Positions 22,563 through 34,052 of a stretch of DNA of 64,000 bases are shown here, in pieces (the first letter of the stretch is position 1; every line of letters starts with the position of its first letter). The notes beneath the pieces were generated by a model that was given only the letters and a program-made list of their open reading frames with translations, was not told the origin of the DNA and did not search any database. The position numbers and the translations under genes are program-made. The stretch is taken from positions 1,571,501-1,635,500 of the forward strand of contig JAWRVZ010000028.1 in the NCBI GenBank assembly GCA_037043235.1, given 5' to 3'. Origin of the DNA: Rhodeus uyekii (Eukaryota; Chordata; Actinopteri; Cypriniformes; Acheilognathidae).

Positions 22563-25500
22563 GTAGGTGTCAAAACCGTTACCGTCTACTACAGCTGATG
22601 AGTTATTGATTTCAAAGAAGGTTTATGCCTAATGTTACAGATCATTATGTGGTTTGTATCGAGACTTGGCATGGGTTCATGAGTTATTGTGCTTTTAAAG
22701 ATTAAAGATTTCTGTGCTTTTTTTAAGTGCTTTTCTCACAAGTAACTGTTTGAGTAATGTTGCGTCATTGTTACAGCTATTTAACTGAAAAAGGATCGAG
22801 TAAGACAAAGAGAAAACTGCCATTGTTAAAAGGTTGATAGCACAAATGTTTGCAAAATTACAAAAGATCTCTGTTTCAAATAAATGCTGTTCTTCTGAAC
22901 AAAGAATCCTAAAAATTTTGATCCACAGGAAAGAAAATAGAAATAAGCAGCACATCTTTAAAAAAATGATGATAATAAGAAATGGTTCATCATATTAGAA
23001 TGATTTTTGAACAATCTTGTGATGGAAGGCTGGAGTAATGATGCTGAAAATTCAGCTTTGCCATCACAGGCATGACATTATGCCAGATCAAGGTAATCTG
23101 CTGCAACTCTGCACCAAATTGAACCAAATTGCATTCAGCAGTAATTTTGAAGATGTTTTTTGCTCTGTTACATGATTTAGATCATTCCTTTTGTCAATGT
23201 TTTGCTTGATGCAAACAGCATGTGCAAATAAACAAATAAGTTGTTAGTGAATTTTCCCCAACTACAAGCAACAAAAGTGTTTTCATATTTTATCATAAAG
23301 TAACGCATCATATTGTATTGAAATGTATGTTGTAAAATTGCAGTAAAGCAAAATGTTCTCCATGGTCTTTTGTGGAAAACTCCTTTACATTACATTGCAG
23401 CTCAACATTGTTACATAAAATGCAGCAAATTATGTTTGCAACCTTAGACTAGAGACACAGTTTTCTAGATTAACTTCTACTTCAATTAGCGTAATGTTCA
23501 CAAATTATTATGAGTTCTCACAATGACCTTTTTGCACCATTAATTGGCAAAACCACTCAGCGGTCCTCTGAACGTGTGGTTTAAAATGAAATTAAAAACA
23601 GTTTGAATATTTTACCTCGCGGCAGTGTTCCTCTATCAGTTCCAATTTACCAGAGGAAGCAAGATTAATTATTTTTTTAACTGCTCAACAGGAAATGTCC
23701 TGTGTTGTCCGATGATCAACACCGGCAGGCAGAAACAATTGACAATTATTCTCAGTGTTTTGCATGAAACATCTTGAATGCAAATTAAGCACCATTACAT
23801 CAGGCACAGAGCAAATCGTGTCAGAATTTGCATGGAGATAGGAAGAAAATAACATTTCAATTGAGAAGTAGTTTTTATTTGATTACCCAGAGTGGCCCAA
23901 TTTTCTGAAATAAACACAAAACAAATGCTCTCAAAGCTCCCACAATTCCACCAACTGCTTACATCAAATGCCCTGACACAAGAAATCGCTTTGATTCGCA
24001 ACTGAATTACTTTCAAAAGCAAACGTGAATGAAAAATGGAGTACAATGTATGGAATAGATGTTTCAGCACTTTTAATGTACAGTGAGAGAGTTTGGAAAT
24101 TAAAACATTCATGTTTATGTAAATTAGCCCTGTCTGAAATGGGCCATTGACGCTTTCAGAACTGGAAGCGTCACCTTTTCGTTTCACTTCATTCAGCAGC
24201 AACTCAAATCGCTCAGCCTGTGTCATTGCATTAACAAAAGCACTTTCTCCATAAAGGTTCTTTTGCGGTGGGAAAACCTTGCTGAATCTCATTTTGGTCT
24301 GAATGTCTTTTTTGTAGATTCATGTTCATGTCATTCGCAATTAACTGTATGTGTTGCATCACAGTACTGTATTTAGGGCAAGGCTTATCGCTAGACATCA
24401 GCGGCGAAGAGACGTTGCTTCTATGACAGATACATGCTTGTGTAAGCAGATAATTTTGAGCCTGGGCTTGTGTTGATAGATGCAGGAACAAAGGGAGGTC
24501 TCTCCTTAAGCCTGAGCGGAAATCGTTTCCAATTAATGAGTTACTATCTCAAAAGGGCAGAGAGGAAAACAAACCTTTACACTGGGCACCTCACAGGGCT
24601 TTTGACCTTGCAGTCTCCTTTTATTTTGCCTGTCTCAGAATATGAAATGCATAATTATTCCATTTTTAATGATTATTGTTGTAGCAAATTAACTCAAGAG
24701 GAAATATGAATAATTAATTATAACTAGTTATATTTCATTAAAAATATTTGGTACAGTTAATAGAATTAACGCAGAATTAATGCCTCAATCAACTAACATG
24801 TTCATCCAGCTTAATTTGTTTAATACTTATTAATAATGGAAATAAATTTCTTACTGTACAGTACTAGAGCATGCAGTCAAAATCTGACCGATTAGGGACT
24901 CCAGTAAATAAGCATGAACTATGAATAACTCCAAATGTGACACGAACAAGACTTTATTAACCTGACTAAACACTTAGTCTACATGCATACAGTTTAGCAA
25001 TGGAAAGGGAGCTGAAGCAGAATACAAGCAAGAAGTTCTAGCATTGTTTGAAATTCAGCAGATCAACAGCCTTGATTTTGAGTTTATACATAGGCCAAAC
25101 CCTATAAAAAGAAAATTGTGAGGTGGGAAAATTGGACATGTTTATACATTTCTCATTTTACAGTGGATATTTGAGACTAGATATCTGGTTTTGCCTGTCT
25201 TGGTTGCATTTTAGGGGTAGTTCAGATAACTCTAGCCCATGGTTTGCTTGTTGGGTGAGGAATATTATGGATTATTTGCTAAATATAACAAAATATTGTT
25301 TCTCATCAGTCTCAGTTGCTACATTATATTGTATTACATAAAGCAAATATATTGATTTATTTGCTACAAGTAAAACTGTAAATGGAATAAGGTTAAGCTT
25401 TTTGTTTATAAAAAAGGATAATTTTTTGTTTATCAGTAGGATAAATATATACATTATTTTTTATATTTTTATATTAAAGTTTCTATATTATATCTATATT

Positions 25501-28134
25501 TTTATATATACAAGAAAGCAAGAAGTTCTATATATAATTTTTTTAAATTTTATATATAAAATGTATATATGTGTGTGTGTAATTAAATGAATTATTTTAT
25601 TCAAAATGTGACGTATGTTGCAAAATAAATAAAATTCAAATAAATGCTGTTAGTTGTTACTAACTAACTATAAATGCTGAAACTTTCATCAAAGAGTCCT
25701 GAAAAACAAATCTTACAAAATAAGTTTTCAACATTGTTAATAATAAGAAATGGTTCTTGAGCTGCAAATCAGTATATTGAATGATTTCTGAAGGATTTAG
25801 AAATATATCAGAATAGGAAAAAAAAATCTAAATTGTAATAAAAAGTTGCAATATTACTGTTTTCACTGTATTTTTGATCCAATAAATGAGACTTAATATA
25901 AAAACATTTGAAATACCTTGACCCCAAACTTTTGAGTAGTACTGTAGTTTTGATGCTTTTCCTGTTTAGGCCACTCCCCCATCTGATTCTTTCTTAATGC
26001 AAATATTTTTGTCATTGCAGGTATAGATACATGTACAGATATTTCCTTTGCTCTGCATCCTAACACTTACGTTTTGGCAACAGAAAAAAATAAGCTGTAT
26101 ATAACATTTTGTATATACGGTAACACACTTCTTCACTAACCAGGGGCTGGATGCATAAACTGCTTAGACTACTCTACTTCTAAGTTAATCATCTCACTTT
26201 TTTCTTCAAGACGGTTCATTTTAAGTCATTACATGAAAAGTTAGATTGGTCTAATTTGAATCCAAAAAGAAAGTCTTAACTAATTGCTAGTTTGTCATAT
26301 TGCACCATTAGTCCCTTTTGCAGCAACCCAGGGCTAAGTGCTTAAGTGCTCAAGATTTGCAGCTTTGGAGTCACCTCTACATGACATTAAACTTTATACC
26401 ACCATTCAAGTTTCTGAGGGTTATTTAGGTCTGTAAATAGACCATAAGCAGCATCATTGCCTATATAACACTTTATATGATTCATGTAGATGCTTAGAGA
26501 GAGTGCATTATGACATCTCACACAAAATCATTTGCATAATGGTGCCCTGAATATGATAAAATCATATCAATTTGATCAAAGGCATTTTTCCTAATCGGCT
26601 GCCTTCAATTTATTTAGATGTCCTTTAATGCAAGCCAATTATAGGCCAATCATAGCATAAGATCAGATAACTAAAGTGTCGTCTCCACACTATAAGAGTT
26701 ATTGTAGCTCCTCGCTGATGGTATTGAACCACAGGCTCAGAGACGGATAAGATGAGAGTCTTTTAGACAATTAGCACCTTTGTTTATTTGTGACTCTGAC
26801 CGATGCAGTGGAGTCCTAGGGGGACAGGTGTCAAATATATTCACTCTCTACTAGATAAATCTCAAAGGCGGAGATAAATATGGTACATTACACATGGTAA
26901 CCGGCTCTTCGATTAAGCTAAAGGGTCTTTTTTATTATTTATTTGCGTGCGTCACAAGCAATCAATTGAATAATGATTCACGTACATTTAAGATCAATAA
27001 GACTTCAAACCGCCTTTCAGGCTTTCATTGCAACATGCTATACTCTTAAAATCACCATGAATTCAAAATTGGCAATTGTATTTTTCTTTATGGAATGTTG
27101 CAGCATTTGTTATCAATTATTTAACCCTTTCTCACATTTAACATGCCCTGTAATCTTTCATCAGAATAGCATTTCCTCTTACAGCAACATCTATTCCCTG
27201 TTGACATATTTACTGGCACAAGGAAATCATTTTCATTTTTAATAGAAAAAAAGAAAGGGGTTCTTTAGATTTGTTTAAATGTTCTTCAAACTAAGAAAAA
27301 CTGTTCTTTTAAGAACTATTCACTAAAAGATTCTTTGGCTAACCTAAAATGTAGGGTCTAAGGTGGAGACTCTGACTGTCTGAATGTCACCTACAGTAAG
27401 TAGACCTACAGGCTTTGTCCTTTCGTCCCCCAGAAAGTGTCACATTGTTATACAAGTTTGAATGAAGATGTGACAGTTGCATATTCAGAGTGTATAGAGC
27501 ACATACAGTTACCCTCCCAGCTCCTGTCGCTCCACTCAGCCGTTGACTAACCCATCCAAAATGTCACCCCGTAGGGGGCCGACCGCCTTCCTAAAGAACT
27601 GCCTCATTTGCTCGGACACGGCCTGTCTCTTTCTGTAAACTCACACTGCAGGTGGAAATGAGCACACTGGGGAAACCATAGGGAGAAAAACCCAGCGGAT
27701 TTGCCACGCTCGTTTTCGCCATCCTTCCTGATAGATCTGTCCATTTGCACAGAGGCCAGCTGGGTAGACCGAACGAGAGAGAAGAATGAAGTTCACATCT
27801 GCTGGACGTCACGTTGCCAGCTCTGAAAAATGTTGATCTCAAGTGAGGTTTCAAGGAAGAAATTTTGCAGCTCAATCAATTTGATTTAATTCGATAGGTT
27901 TGGATTTGAAGGCTGGGGTTGGATGATTTTCATCAGGGTTTGCTGCTTTCGGTCTGTTCTAACTTCTGAAATTGCATTTCTCTGGCTTTTTCTCTTCAGC
28001 ACGACAACATTTCAACAGTTTTTGCCTATAGAATGAACATCAAAGTGAAACCATGTTAGACCCTATTGATTATCATTGTCAATTCCCCATTTTTCAAAAT
28101 ATCTTTTGTGTTCCACATTAGAAAGTATGCCAAT
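22563..28134 (+). other. TMT opsin intron 2, first part
   Basis: Intron DNA before the LTR element. Repeat copies of the 51191 family at about 22845-23067 (reverse: 'catattagaatgatttttga', 'cagctttgccatcacagg') and 25630-25946 (ending 'ccccaaacttttgagtagta'). Around 26460-26650 a segment looks less repetitive and has an octamer ATTTGCAT (26530-26537) and TGATCAAAGG (26573-26582), discussed as a finding. No exon found. Confidence 0.65.
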
Positions 28135-28139
28135 GTGAG

Positions 28140-28477
28140 TGTCACAGTCCTGTCGCGTCTTTCACATCCGGGTTCCTCAGTGTTTTCCAGATCCTTCCCT
28201 CTCCTGTTTAGTTAGTAATTACCCAATTAATCATCCCAGCTGTGTCCCATTTCCTTGTGTATTTATACCTCTCGTATCCCCCTTGTCATTGTCGGTTATT
28301 GGATGTCGATGGTAGTTGTGAGAGTGTGTGGATGCTCCCTCCCGTGTTTCCCAGAGTTTATGGTTTTGCACCATCGTGTGCCTTTTCTGTTTCTCGTTTT
28401 ATAAATAAAGTGTTTTTGTTTGGAGCTCCGTGTCCGCGCTTGCCTCCGCATCACACACTGCGTCCAGCGCTGTGACA
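28140..28477 (+). repeat. 5' LTR of the non-autonomous element
   Basis: Starts TGTCACAG and ends CTGTGACA. TATA-like TATTTATA at 28260-28267, predicted RNA start 28291, AATAAA at 28404-28409. A spurious frame inside has no coding look. Confidence 0.93.
28291..28300 (+). promoter_or_regulatory. Predicted RNA 5' end / self-primer GTCGGTTATT
   Basis: Lies 31 nt after the first base of TATTTATA and is the exact reverse complement of the 10 nt at 28479-28488. The same site occurs at 29968-29977 in the 3' LTR. Confidence 0.8.
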
Positions 28478-28478
28478 G

Positions 28479-28488
28479 AATAACCGAC
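28479..28488 (+). promoter_or_regulatory. Self-priming primer-binding site AATAACCGAC
   Basis: One nt inside the 5' LTR end (28477). Perfect 10-nt complement of the predicted RNA start, with no tRNA-type TGG start. Supports a Tf1/sushi-style foldback primer. Confidence 0.82.
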
Positions 28489-28516
28489 CAGGTTAGTCGC
28501 CTTTGAAGACTTTAAA

Positions 28517-29992
28517 ATGGAGTGGGAACAACAGCTCCTGTTTATCGCTCAAAGCCACAAGGATTTCGCACAGTTCGCGCTGGAATTCATTTACACCGCC
28601 TGCCGCGCTCCGTTGCACGAGAGTACCATCAAGTCACTGTTTCAGATCGGGACAATCCAATGCCTATCTGGAAATCTTCCAGACATTTCAGGGCTAAGCT
28701 GGCCGGAAGCCGTGAGGAAATGTATGGACAGAGCTTACCCCCGATCTGAACAGCAAGAGCTGCCGGCACATCCTACAGTGAGTCCCAGCCAGCCGAGTGA
28801 ACCGAGTCCTTCCCGAGCGGCCGAAACCGAACAGAGTTCATCCCGAGCGGCCGAAACCGAACAGAGTTCATCCCGAGCGGCCGAAACCGAACAGAGTTCA
28901 TCCCGAGCGGCCGACCACCCTGAACAGTGCTCTCCCCGAGCGGCCGGAAAGGACCCGGGCTCTCCCCGAGGGCCCGACCCGCCGTGGCCCGACCTGCCAG
29001 AGACTGAGCCGCCGTGGCCCGACCCGCCAGAGACTGAGCCGCCGTGGCCCGACCCGCCAGAGACTGAGCCGCCGTGGCCCGACCCGCCAGAGACTGAGCC
29101 GCCGTGGCCCGACCCGCCAGAGACTGAGCCGCCGTGGCCCGACCCACCAGAGACTGAGCCGCCGTGGCCCGACCCGCCAGAGACTGAGCCGCCGTGGCCC
29201 GACCCGCCAGAGACAGAGCCGCCGCCGGCCTTCAGCGACCTCCCAGAGCCGCCGCCGGCCTTCAGCGACCTCCCAGAGCCGCCGCCGGCCTTCAAGGCTT
29301 CCCAGCCACCCCAGCCAGCACCACCGCATACTCCACCGCCGGCGCCCCAGCCGGCTCCGCCTGCTCCACCGCCGGCGCCCTCAGCCGGCTCTCCAGCCGG
29401 CCCCGCCGGAGCCTCCGCCGGCTGTCCAGCCGGCACTCCAGCCGGCCCCGCCGGAGCCACCGCCGGCCGTCCAGCCGGCACCGTTAGAACCACCGCCGGC
29501 CGACCAGCCGGCACTCCAGCCGGCCCCGCCAGAGCCACCGCCGGCCGTCCAGCCGGCACTCCAGCCGGCCCCGCCAGAGCCACCGCCGGCCGTCCAGTCG
29601 GCACTCCAGCCGGCCCCCGCCTGAGCCACCCTGGACTGTGGCGCCACCCTGGAGACCCCCTTGACTCATTATCACCAGTCTCCAGGGTACCCTCCTTCCC
29701 GCCCTTGGTTGAGTGTCATGTGTCTTGTCCTCCTCCTGTTCCTCCTCCCTCCCCTCCCCTCCGCAAGATATTCCTCATTCGGCGTGAGGTCACGCCTTGC
29801 GGGGGGGGGGGCGTACTGTCACAGTCCTGTCGCGTCTTTCACATCCGGGTTCCTCAGTGTTTTCCAGATCCTTCCCTCTCCTGTTTAGTTAGTAATTACC
29901 CAATTAATCATCCCAGCTGTGTCCCATTTCCTTGTGTATTTATACCTCTCGTATCCCCCTTGTCATTGTCGGTTATTGGATGTCGATGGTAG
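28517..29992 (+). CDS. Gag-like protein with proline-rich tandem repeats (frame disturbed)
   Basis: ATG 28517, 39 nt after the LTR. The first ~75 residues (MEWEQQLLFIAQSHKDF... to RKCMDRAYP) are a globular, non-repetitive segment, probably the start of a gag; the rest is Pro/Glu/Ser-rich tandem repeats. Blocks: 30-bp units coding about SSSRAAETEQ at about 28810-28915; eight 30-bp units coding PPWPDPPETE at 28981-29220; two and a part 30-bp units coding PPPAFSDLPE at 29221-29295; then about five 45-bp units at about 29390-29615. Comparison between units suggests one extra base near 29380 and one near 29610, so the reading frame given (491 residues, ending inside the 3' LTR) probably departs from the ancestral one after about residue 288. 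No zinc knuckle or enzyme domain. Which family of gag is unresolved. Confidence 0.6.
   Translation: MEWEQQLLFIAQSHKDFAQFALEFIYTACRAPLHESTIKSLFQIGTIQCLSGNLPDISGLSWPEAVRKCMDRAYPRSEQQELPAHPTVSPSQPSEPSPSRAAETEQSSSRAAETEQSSSRAAETEQSSSRAADHPEQCSPRAAGKDPGSPRGPDPPWPDLPETEPPWPDPPETEPPWPDPPETEPPWPDPPETEPPWPDPPETEPPWPDPPETEPPWPDPPETEPPWPDPPETEPPPAFSDLPEPPPAFSDLPEPPPAFKASQPPQPAPPHTPPPAPQPAPPAPPPAPSAGSPAGPAGASAGCPAGTPAGPAGATAGRPAGTVRTTAGRPAGTPAGPARATAGRPAGTPAGPARATAGRPVGTPAGPRLSHPGLWRHPGDPLDSLSPVSRVPSFPPLVECHVSCPPPVPPPSPPLRKIFLIRREVTPCGGGGVLSQSCRVFHIRVPQCFPDPSLSCLVSNYPINHPSCVPFPCVFIPLVSPLSLSVIGCRW
28981..29220 (+). repeat. 30-bp minisatellite, 8 units, inside the gag-like ORF
   Basis: Eight in-frame units of 30 bp beginning 'gccgtggcccgacc', nearly identical to each other (single-base variants in the first, sixth and last). 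GC-rich, unlike the AT-rich flanks. Confidence 0.92.
29390..29620 (+). repeat. 45-bp tandem repeat in the gag-like ORF
   Basis: About five units around 'ccggcactccagccggcccc', with variants; all GCC/CCG-rich. Length changes by whole units keep frame, but single-base indels near both ends do not. Confidence 0.8.
29801..29811 (+). promoter_or_regulatory. Polypurine tract of the non-autonomous element
   Basis: Run of 11 G, then CGTAC, then the 3' LTR start TGTCACAG at 29817. It is the expected plus-strand primer. Confidence 0.8.
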
Positions 29993-30154
29993 TTGTGAGA
30001 GTGTGTGGATGCTCCTTCCCGTGTTTCCCAGAGTTTATGGTTTTGCACCATCGTGTGCCTTTTCTGTTTCTCGTTTTATAAATAAAGTGTTTTTGTTTGG
30101 AGCTCCGTGTCCGCGCTTGCCTCCGCATCACACACTGCGTCCAGCGCTGTGACA
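29817..30154 (+). repeat. 3' LTR of the non-autonomous element
   Basis: 338 bp, one base different from the 5' LTR as seen by eye, followed by the target duplication GTGAG. Carries a sense AATAAA at about 30081-30086 that could end transcripts of the opsin gene. Confidence 0.93.
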
Positions 30155-30472
30155 GTGAGTAAATGATGACAATTTTCATTTTTTGGGTGAACTTGAAGTT
30201 GATTGAGTTGCTGGATATGGGTATCATGCTAACTACTGTTTTTGTTTTTATTTGTTTTGAGCCTGACGACTTAATTAGTCTCCAATTTACAGTGAAGTCC
30301 CTCTTAAATAGGAGTCTTCAAATGACATTAGCAATCAAGCTGAAGTCTTTTTGGATAATTGTTATTCTAGATTAAGTGGCCATATGTTGTAAAACCTAAA
30401 GTTATACTGTCATGAACTTCAAGAACCAATGATAGCTTTATACTCGCATCACTAGTTGGTCGATATTAACCA

Positions 30473-30995
30473 TGGGTGTCCAATCTTGCTCCGAAAGGAC
30501 CACTACCTTCCAGAGTTTAGCTCCATTCCTAATTAAACACACCTGAACAGAGTTATTATACAGTAGTTAACTAAAACTTATAGCTAAAAACATTGATACT
30601 TGAAATGAAGTACTTTTTAAAAGAATATATTTGATTGCATTTAGTATAACTTGATTTTTTACTAACATCAACAAACACTGTTCATTCGTTTGTCTGTTAA
30701 TATTAGTTAATGCACTCACTAATGTTAGCAAATGGACCTTATTGTAAAACCTAAATGACAAAATTACAAAAACTTTATCAAAATGAAAATATAGAATGTA
30801 CTTCAAACTATTTCTAAAATCTATATATCCTAAAATGTATATCTATATATTCTAAAATCTATATATCTCCTTTATAGTAAAATAACACTGAAATCAACTA
30901 ATAAAAGTCTTTAGGAATACTGGAAACATGCAAGTTGGTTGAAGCTAAACTCTTTAGGACAAATTTCCACCCTTCGGAGCAGGATTGGATACCCC
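30473..30995. repeat. Inverted-repeat DNA element
   Basis: Left end 'gggtgtccaatcttgctcc' (from 30474) mirrors right end 'gagcaggattggataccc' (to about 30994), and 'gagtttagctcc' mirrors 'gaagctaaactc'. The middle includes a piece of the 'ttagttaatgcactcac' family near 30700-30750, perhaps a nested insertion. No clear target duplication. Confidence 0.7.
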
Positions 30996-32217
30996 TTCTC
31001 TTAGCTAGCCATCTCTCTCCCAGGCTTTCCTCATTTCCTGTTTCATTTCAGACAGAACAGACAGCCCTCAGGAATTCACTAAAACTCTGTTGTCACATGT
31101 CCTTATTATATCCACTGCTGAAATGCTACTCTGCACTCCTGAAAGAGCAAGTTATGAGGCAATTCTGAAAATGTGCTGTGCTGTGCTGTCATATTCTGTC
31201 TTGAACGGTTTAGAGCAGTGGTTGTTTCTGTTGAAGTTTGGTGAATGTCGCAGTAGTTCTAATATGGACAGTTGGCATTAAAGGGGAGGGGCTTCTGCAG
31301 ATCTAATCCACAAATCAGGTTGTGTGACTTACCTGAGCAAGTTTATTCAGAGTAAGCGGATTATATATATGTGTGTGTGTATATATGTATGCATGTGTGT
31401 GTGTGTGTGTGTATGGATGTATGTGTATGTGTGTATCTATGTGGAACTTTTTTATAATAATTTTTTAATCTGGAAGTTTTCTACATAATATATTTCTATA
31501 AAAATCAAACAAACAATATAATTCTTGTTCACAGATTAAAGATAAAAAGATAATATTAAAAATTATTGCCCCGTAGGTGGTGATATACATGAAGAATGTA
31601 AATACAAATACAGAAAGTCCATACACACAGTAGAGAAATTACCTGGATGACCTACTTCTTAGGACGAGGTTTTGAAGTGTGCATATGATGGATATTACTG
31701 TCCCATGAGGACACAGGAGAGGATTTGTCAGTGACACTGAAGCAACATAACTAACGCTGGTAGGTCAAAAAATGACAACATGGCGAATGTAGTACGTCCT
31801 GATTACAATCAAACTACAAACATTCATGCTGTATATAGAACGCACTTTTTAGGAGTTGTGAATTAAGCGCTTTAATCAAAATAAGATGCAGCCCCAGAGT
31901 TGTCACCATTAACTTTAACTTAGTTTTGTACTTTTAGACTGATTTTACTTGTGACTTTGGAACCTGCATGCCTCAAGTAAATAAGGTTGGGGTTGAGAGT
32001 TCAACTGAGAGTTCAAGCATATGTGGTGATGTTTCTTTCTGAAAAAACTAATTTACTAAAATATCAAAATGATTTTACTTTTCAGAACTACATAAAAAGG
32101 TTGATACAAGTTGATATTTTGTTCTTTCTGTTCAAGCATGCACATATACTATGACATTTTGCAAGTGGTTTTAGATTAAATAATTCATTAATATAATTCA
32201 ATAATTTCATTCTTTCA
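30996..32217 (+). other. TMT opsin intron 2, middle spacer
   Basis: No exon recognised. Contains a (TG)-rich tract at about 31365-31440. Otherwise AT-rich unassigned DNA. Confidence 0.5.
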
Positions 32218-32954
32218 TCATTTTAACCTGTGCCTTGTCAATTAGCTCCTTCATTTGCCATTTGTACTTAAGCCCTCAATGTCACTATGTATGTCCAGTA
32301 TTGTTTATAGTCTGCGAGTAATGAGATTGCATATTCTCCTGGATTTTGTTTGGTGTGTTGATTTATTAGTTTAAATTCTGTAGGAGTATCTCCTTTATCT
32401 TGGTCTTCATTATAGCCACTGACTGTGACAGAATACAGGACCAAACAAGACTCAAAGAGGGATCTGGTGGAGAGAAGAGAACGGGTTTAGGATCTCCTTT
32501 TCTCCCTCAGTCAGAGCAGACATATATGAATTATGTTCTCTGGCTTAATGATTCAGATTCCCAAGTCCGTTCTAGTGAGTACAATTCCTGAGTCCGTTCC
32601 AAAAAGTGAAATTCCCAAGGCTCTTCCATAGGCTGAGGGGTTCGAGAGCTACCTCTTCCTGTCTGTTCTGACATGATTGAAGAGGTGGTCATGTCCCTAT
32701 ATGTTGCTGCTGCTATGTGTGTCTGGACCACACACACAGTCACTTTAGCCACTGACCACCATCGTCGGCTCCAGACTCAGAGCTCAGTCACCAGCAGGCT
32801 CCAGTTTCAGTCTTGTTTTTGTCCTGTATTGTTTATGTATTACGTGTAATGTGGTTGCATATTCTTCTGGATTTTCTCCTGTTTGGAGTGTTGATTATTA
32901 GATCAGTCAGTTTGAGTATCTCCTTCATCGTCTGCTTCATTATAGCCACTGACA
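32218..32954 (+). mobile_element. Eroded non-autonomous LTR element with self-priming site
   Basis: R-U5-like direct repeats at 32293-32430 and 32821-32954 share 'ttgcatattct', 'gagtatctcctt' and 'tcattatagccactga' and flank about 390 bp without an ORF. The left copy ends CTGTGACA at 32430; after one base comes AATACAGGAC (32432-32441), the exact reverse complement of GTCCTGTATT at 32821-32830; the left LTR has GTCCAGTATT (32293-32302), one mismatch. TATA-like TACTTAA lies about 28 nt upstream on the left. The right copy lacks its U3 and its last bases. Left start is approximate. Confidence 0.72.
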
Positions 32955-34052
32955 AGTCGCTGTCCAATTGAAACAGCTTGTACAGTTTAAATAAAAAGGA
33001 TACAATGTGACTCATTTATTTATAATGCAATCATGCATATCTTATCAACTTATCTTTCTCAATAAAATGCCCGCACAGACATTTTCCTTTTGTAATGTAT
33101 ATCATTGCCATTTCATTAGGTTTTATAACAGTCTATAATTAGTGGACACTGAATTTCATCAAAATGTTTTGACAAATAAAGATATTTATATATTTTTTTG
33201 ATATAATTACACTCAGAAAATGAGATTAGTGTTGGAAGGAGAGTTTTTTTGTGTTACAGAACACACCCTTGACCTCATCAGCAGTTTACATGAGGACAAA
33301 GAATAGAGTGCAGACGTGAATGTGATGAACTAATTTTGCTGGACTGTTTACTTAAAGGCATTGATTTATGTATGCTGTACAAGCAACTAGCTGCTTAAGA
33401 GAATATAGAGGGAAACCAATAAAGAAAGAGAGCCAGAGAGCAACACACTCTCCTGGGAGCTTTTTAAGCAGCTCTACTCACAATTGTTCTGCCCACCTGT
33501 CAGACAGAAGATTTAATGATGTAGTCCATAGTATTTGTTTAGTGCAGGGGACGATGGATCAGGTTATGCCCCAAATCAATCAGGAGAGGATCGTCAGGCC
33601 CTATTTTACTGAAATGGGTTGGTCTAGAATGTTTTATGCTTTCTTCTCACTTGTCACTCTACTCTTACTTCTCATCCATATACTGCTATAGCGTTACTTT
33701 TTTTTTTCTGTGGCTGCCACTTTCTTTAAGTCTGTTTTTGACTTTGCTCTGTGCTTCTCACTCACTGCACCATCTGTCAGTCCAACCATCCATCTTCAAC
33801 TATATCTCTTTTTCTACTTATTTCCTCTCACGCGCGCGTGTGCGTGTGCGTGTGTGTGTGTGAAAGAGAGAAAAAAAGTTGGATTGTTTTGGTGTTTTTG
33901 GGGAAAAAAGACTTTGTTGTTGAGATACAGAGACTTTCTGTATTCTATAATTTATTTGTATTTTTTCCAATTTATCTATTTATTCACTGTTATACTGATA
34001 ATTTTTTATTGATAAAATAAATAAAAATTGTGGTCTCAGACAAAGTATTTCA
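32955..34052 (+). other. TMT opsin intron 2 spacer
   Basis: Nothing coding recognised. A short alternating CG/TG tract lies at 33830-33861. Confidence 0.45.

Larger units (their letters stand above)
28140..30154 (+). mobile_element. Non-autonomous LTR retrotransposon with gag-like ORF
   Basis: Two 338-bp LTRs (28140-28477 and 29817-30154) differing by one base seen (CTCCCTCCC versus CTCCTTCCC), flanked by exact 5-bp duplications GTGAG (28135-28139, 30155-30159). The 1339-bp interior has a primer site at 28479-28488, an ORF from 28517 and an 11-G polypurine tract at 29801-29811. There is no protease, reverse transcriptase or integrase, so it must be mobilised by a related full element. It lies in the sense direction in opsin intron 2. 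Confidence 0.93.

Noticed and set aside
27591..27875. A 94-codon - strand frame in opsin intron 2
   Set aside because: No recognisable domain, no good ATG context, antisense in an intron; likely chance.
28735..29604. Long - strand frames over the proline-rich block
   Set aside because: GC-rich 30- and 45-bp repeats leave several frames open by chance; LTR, primer site and purine tract all orient the element on +.
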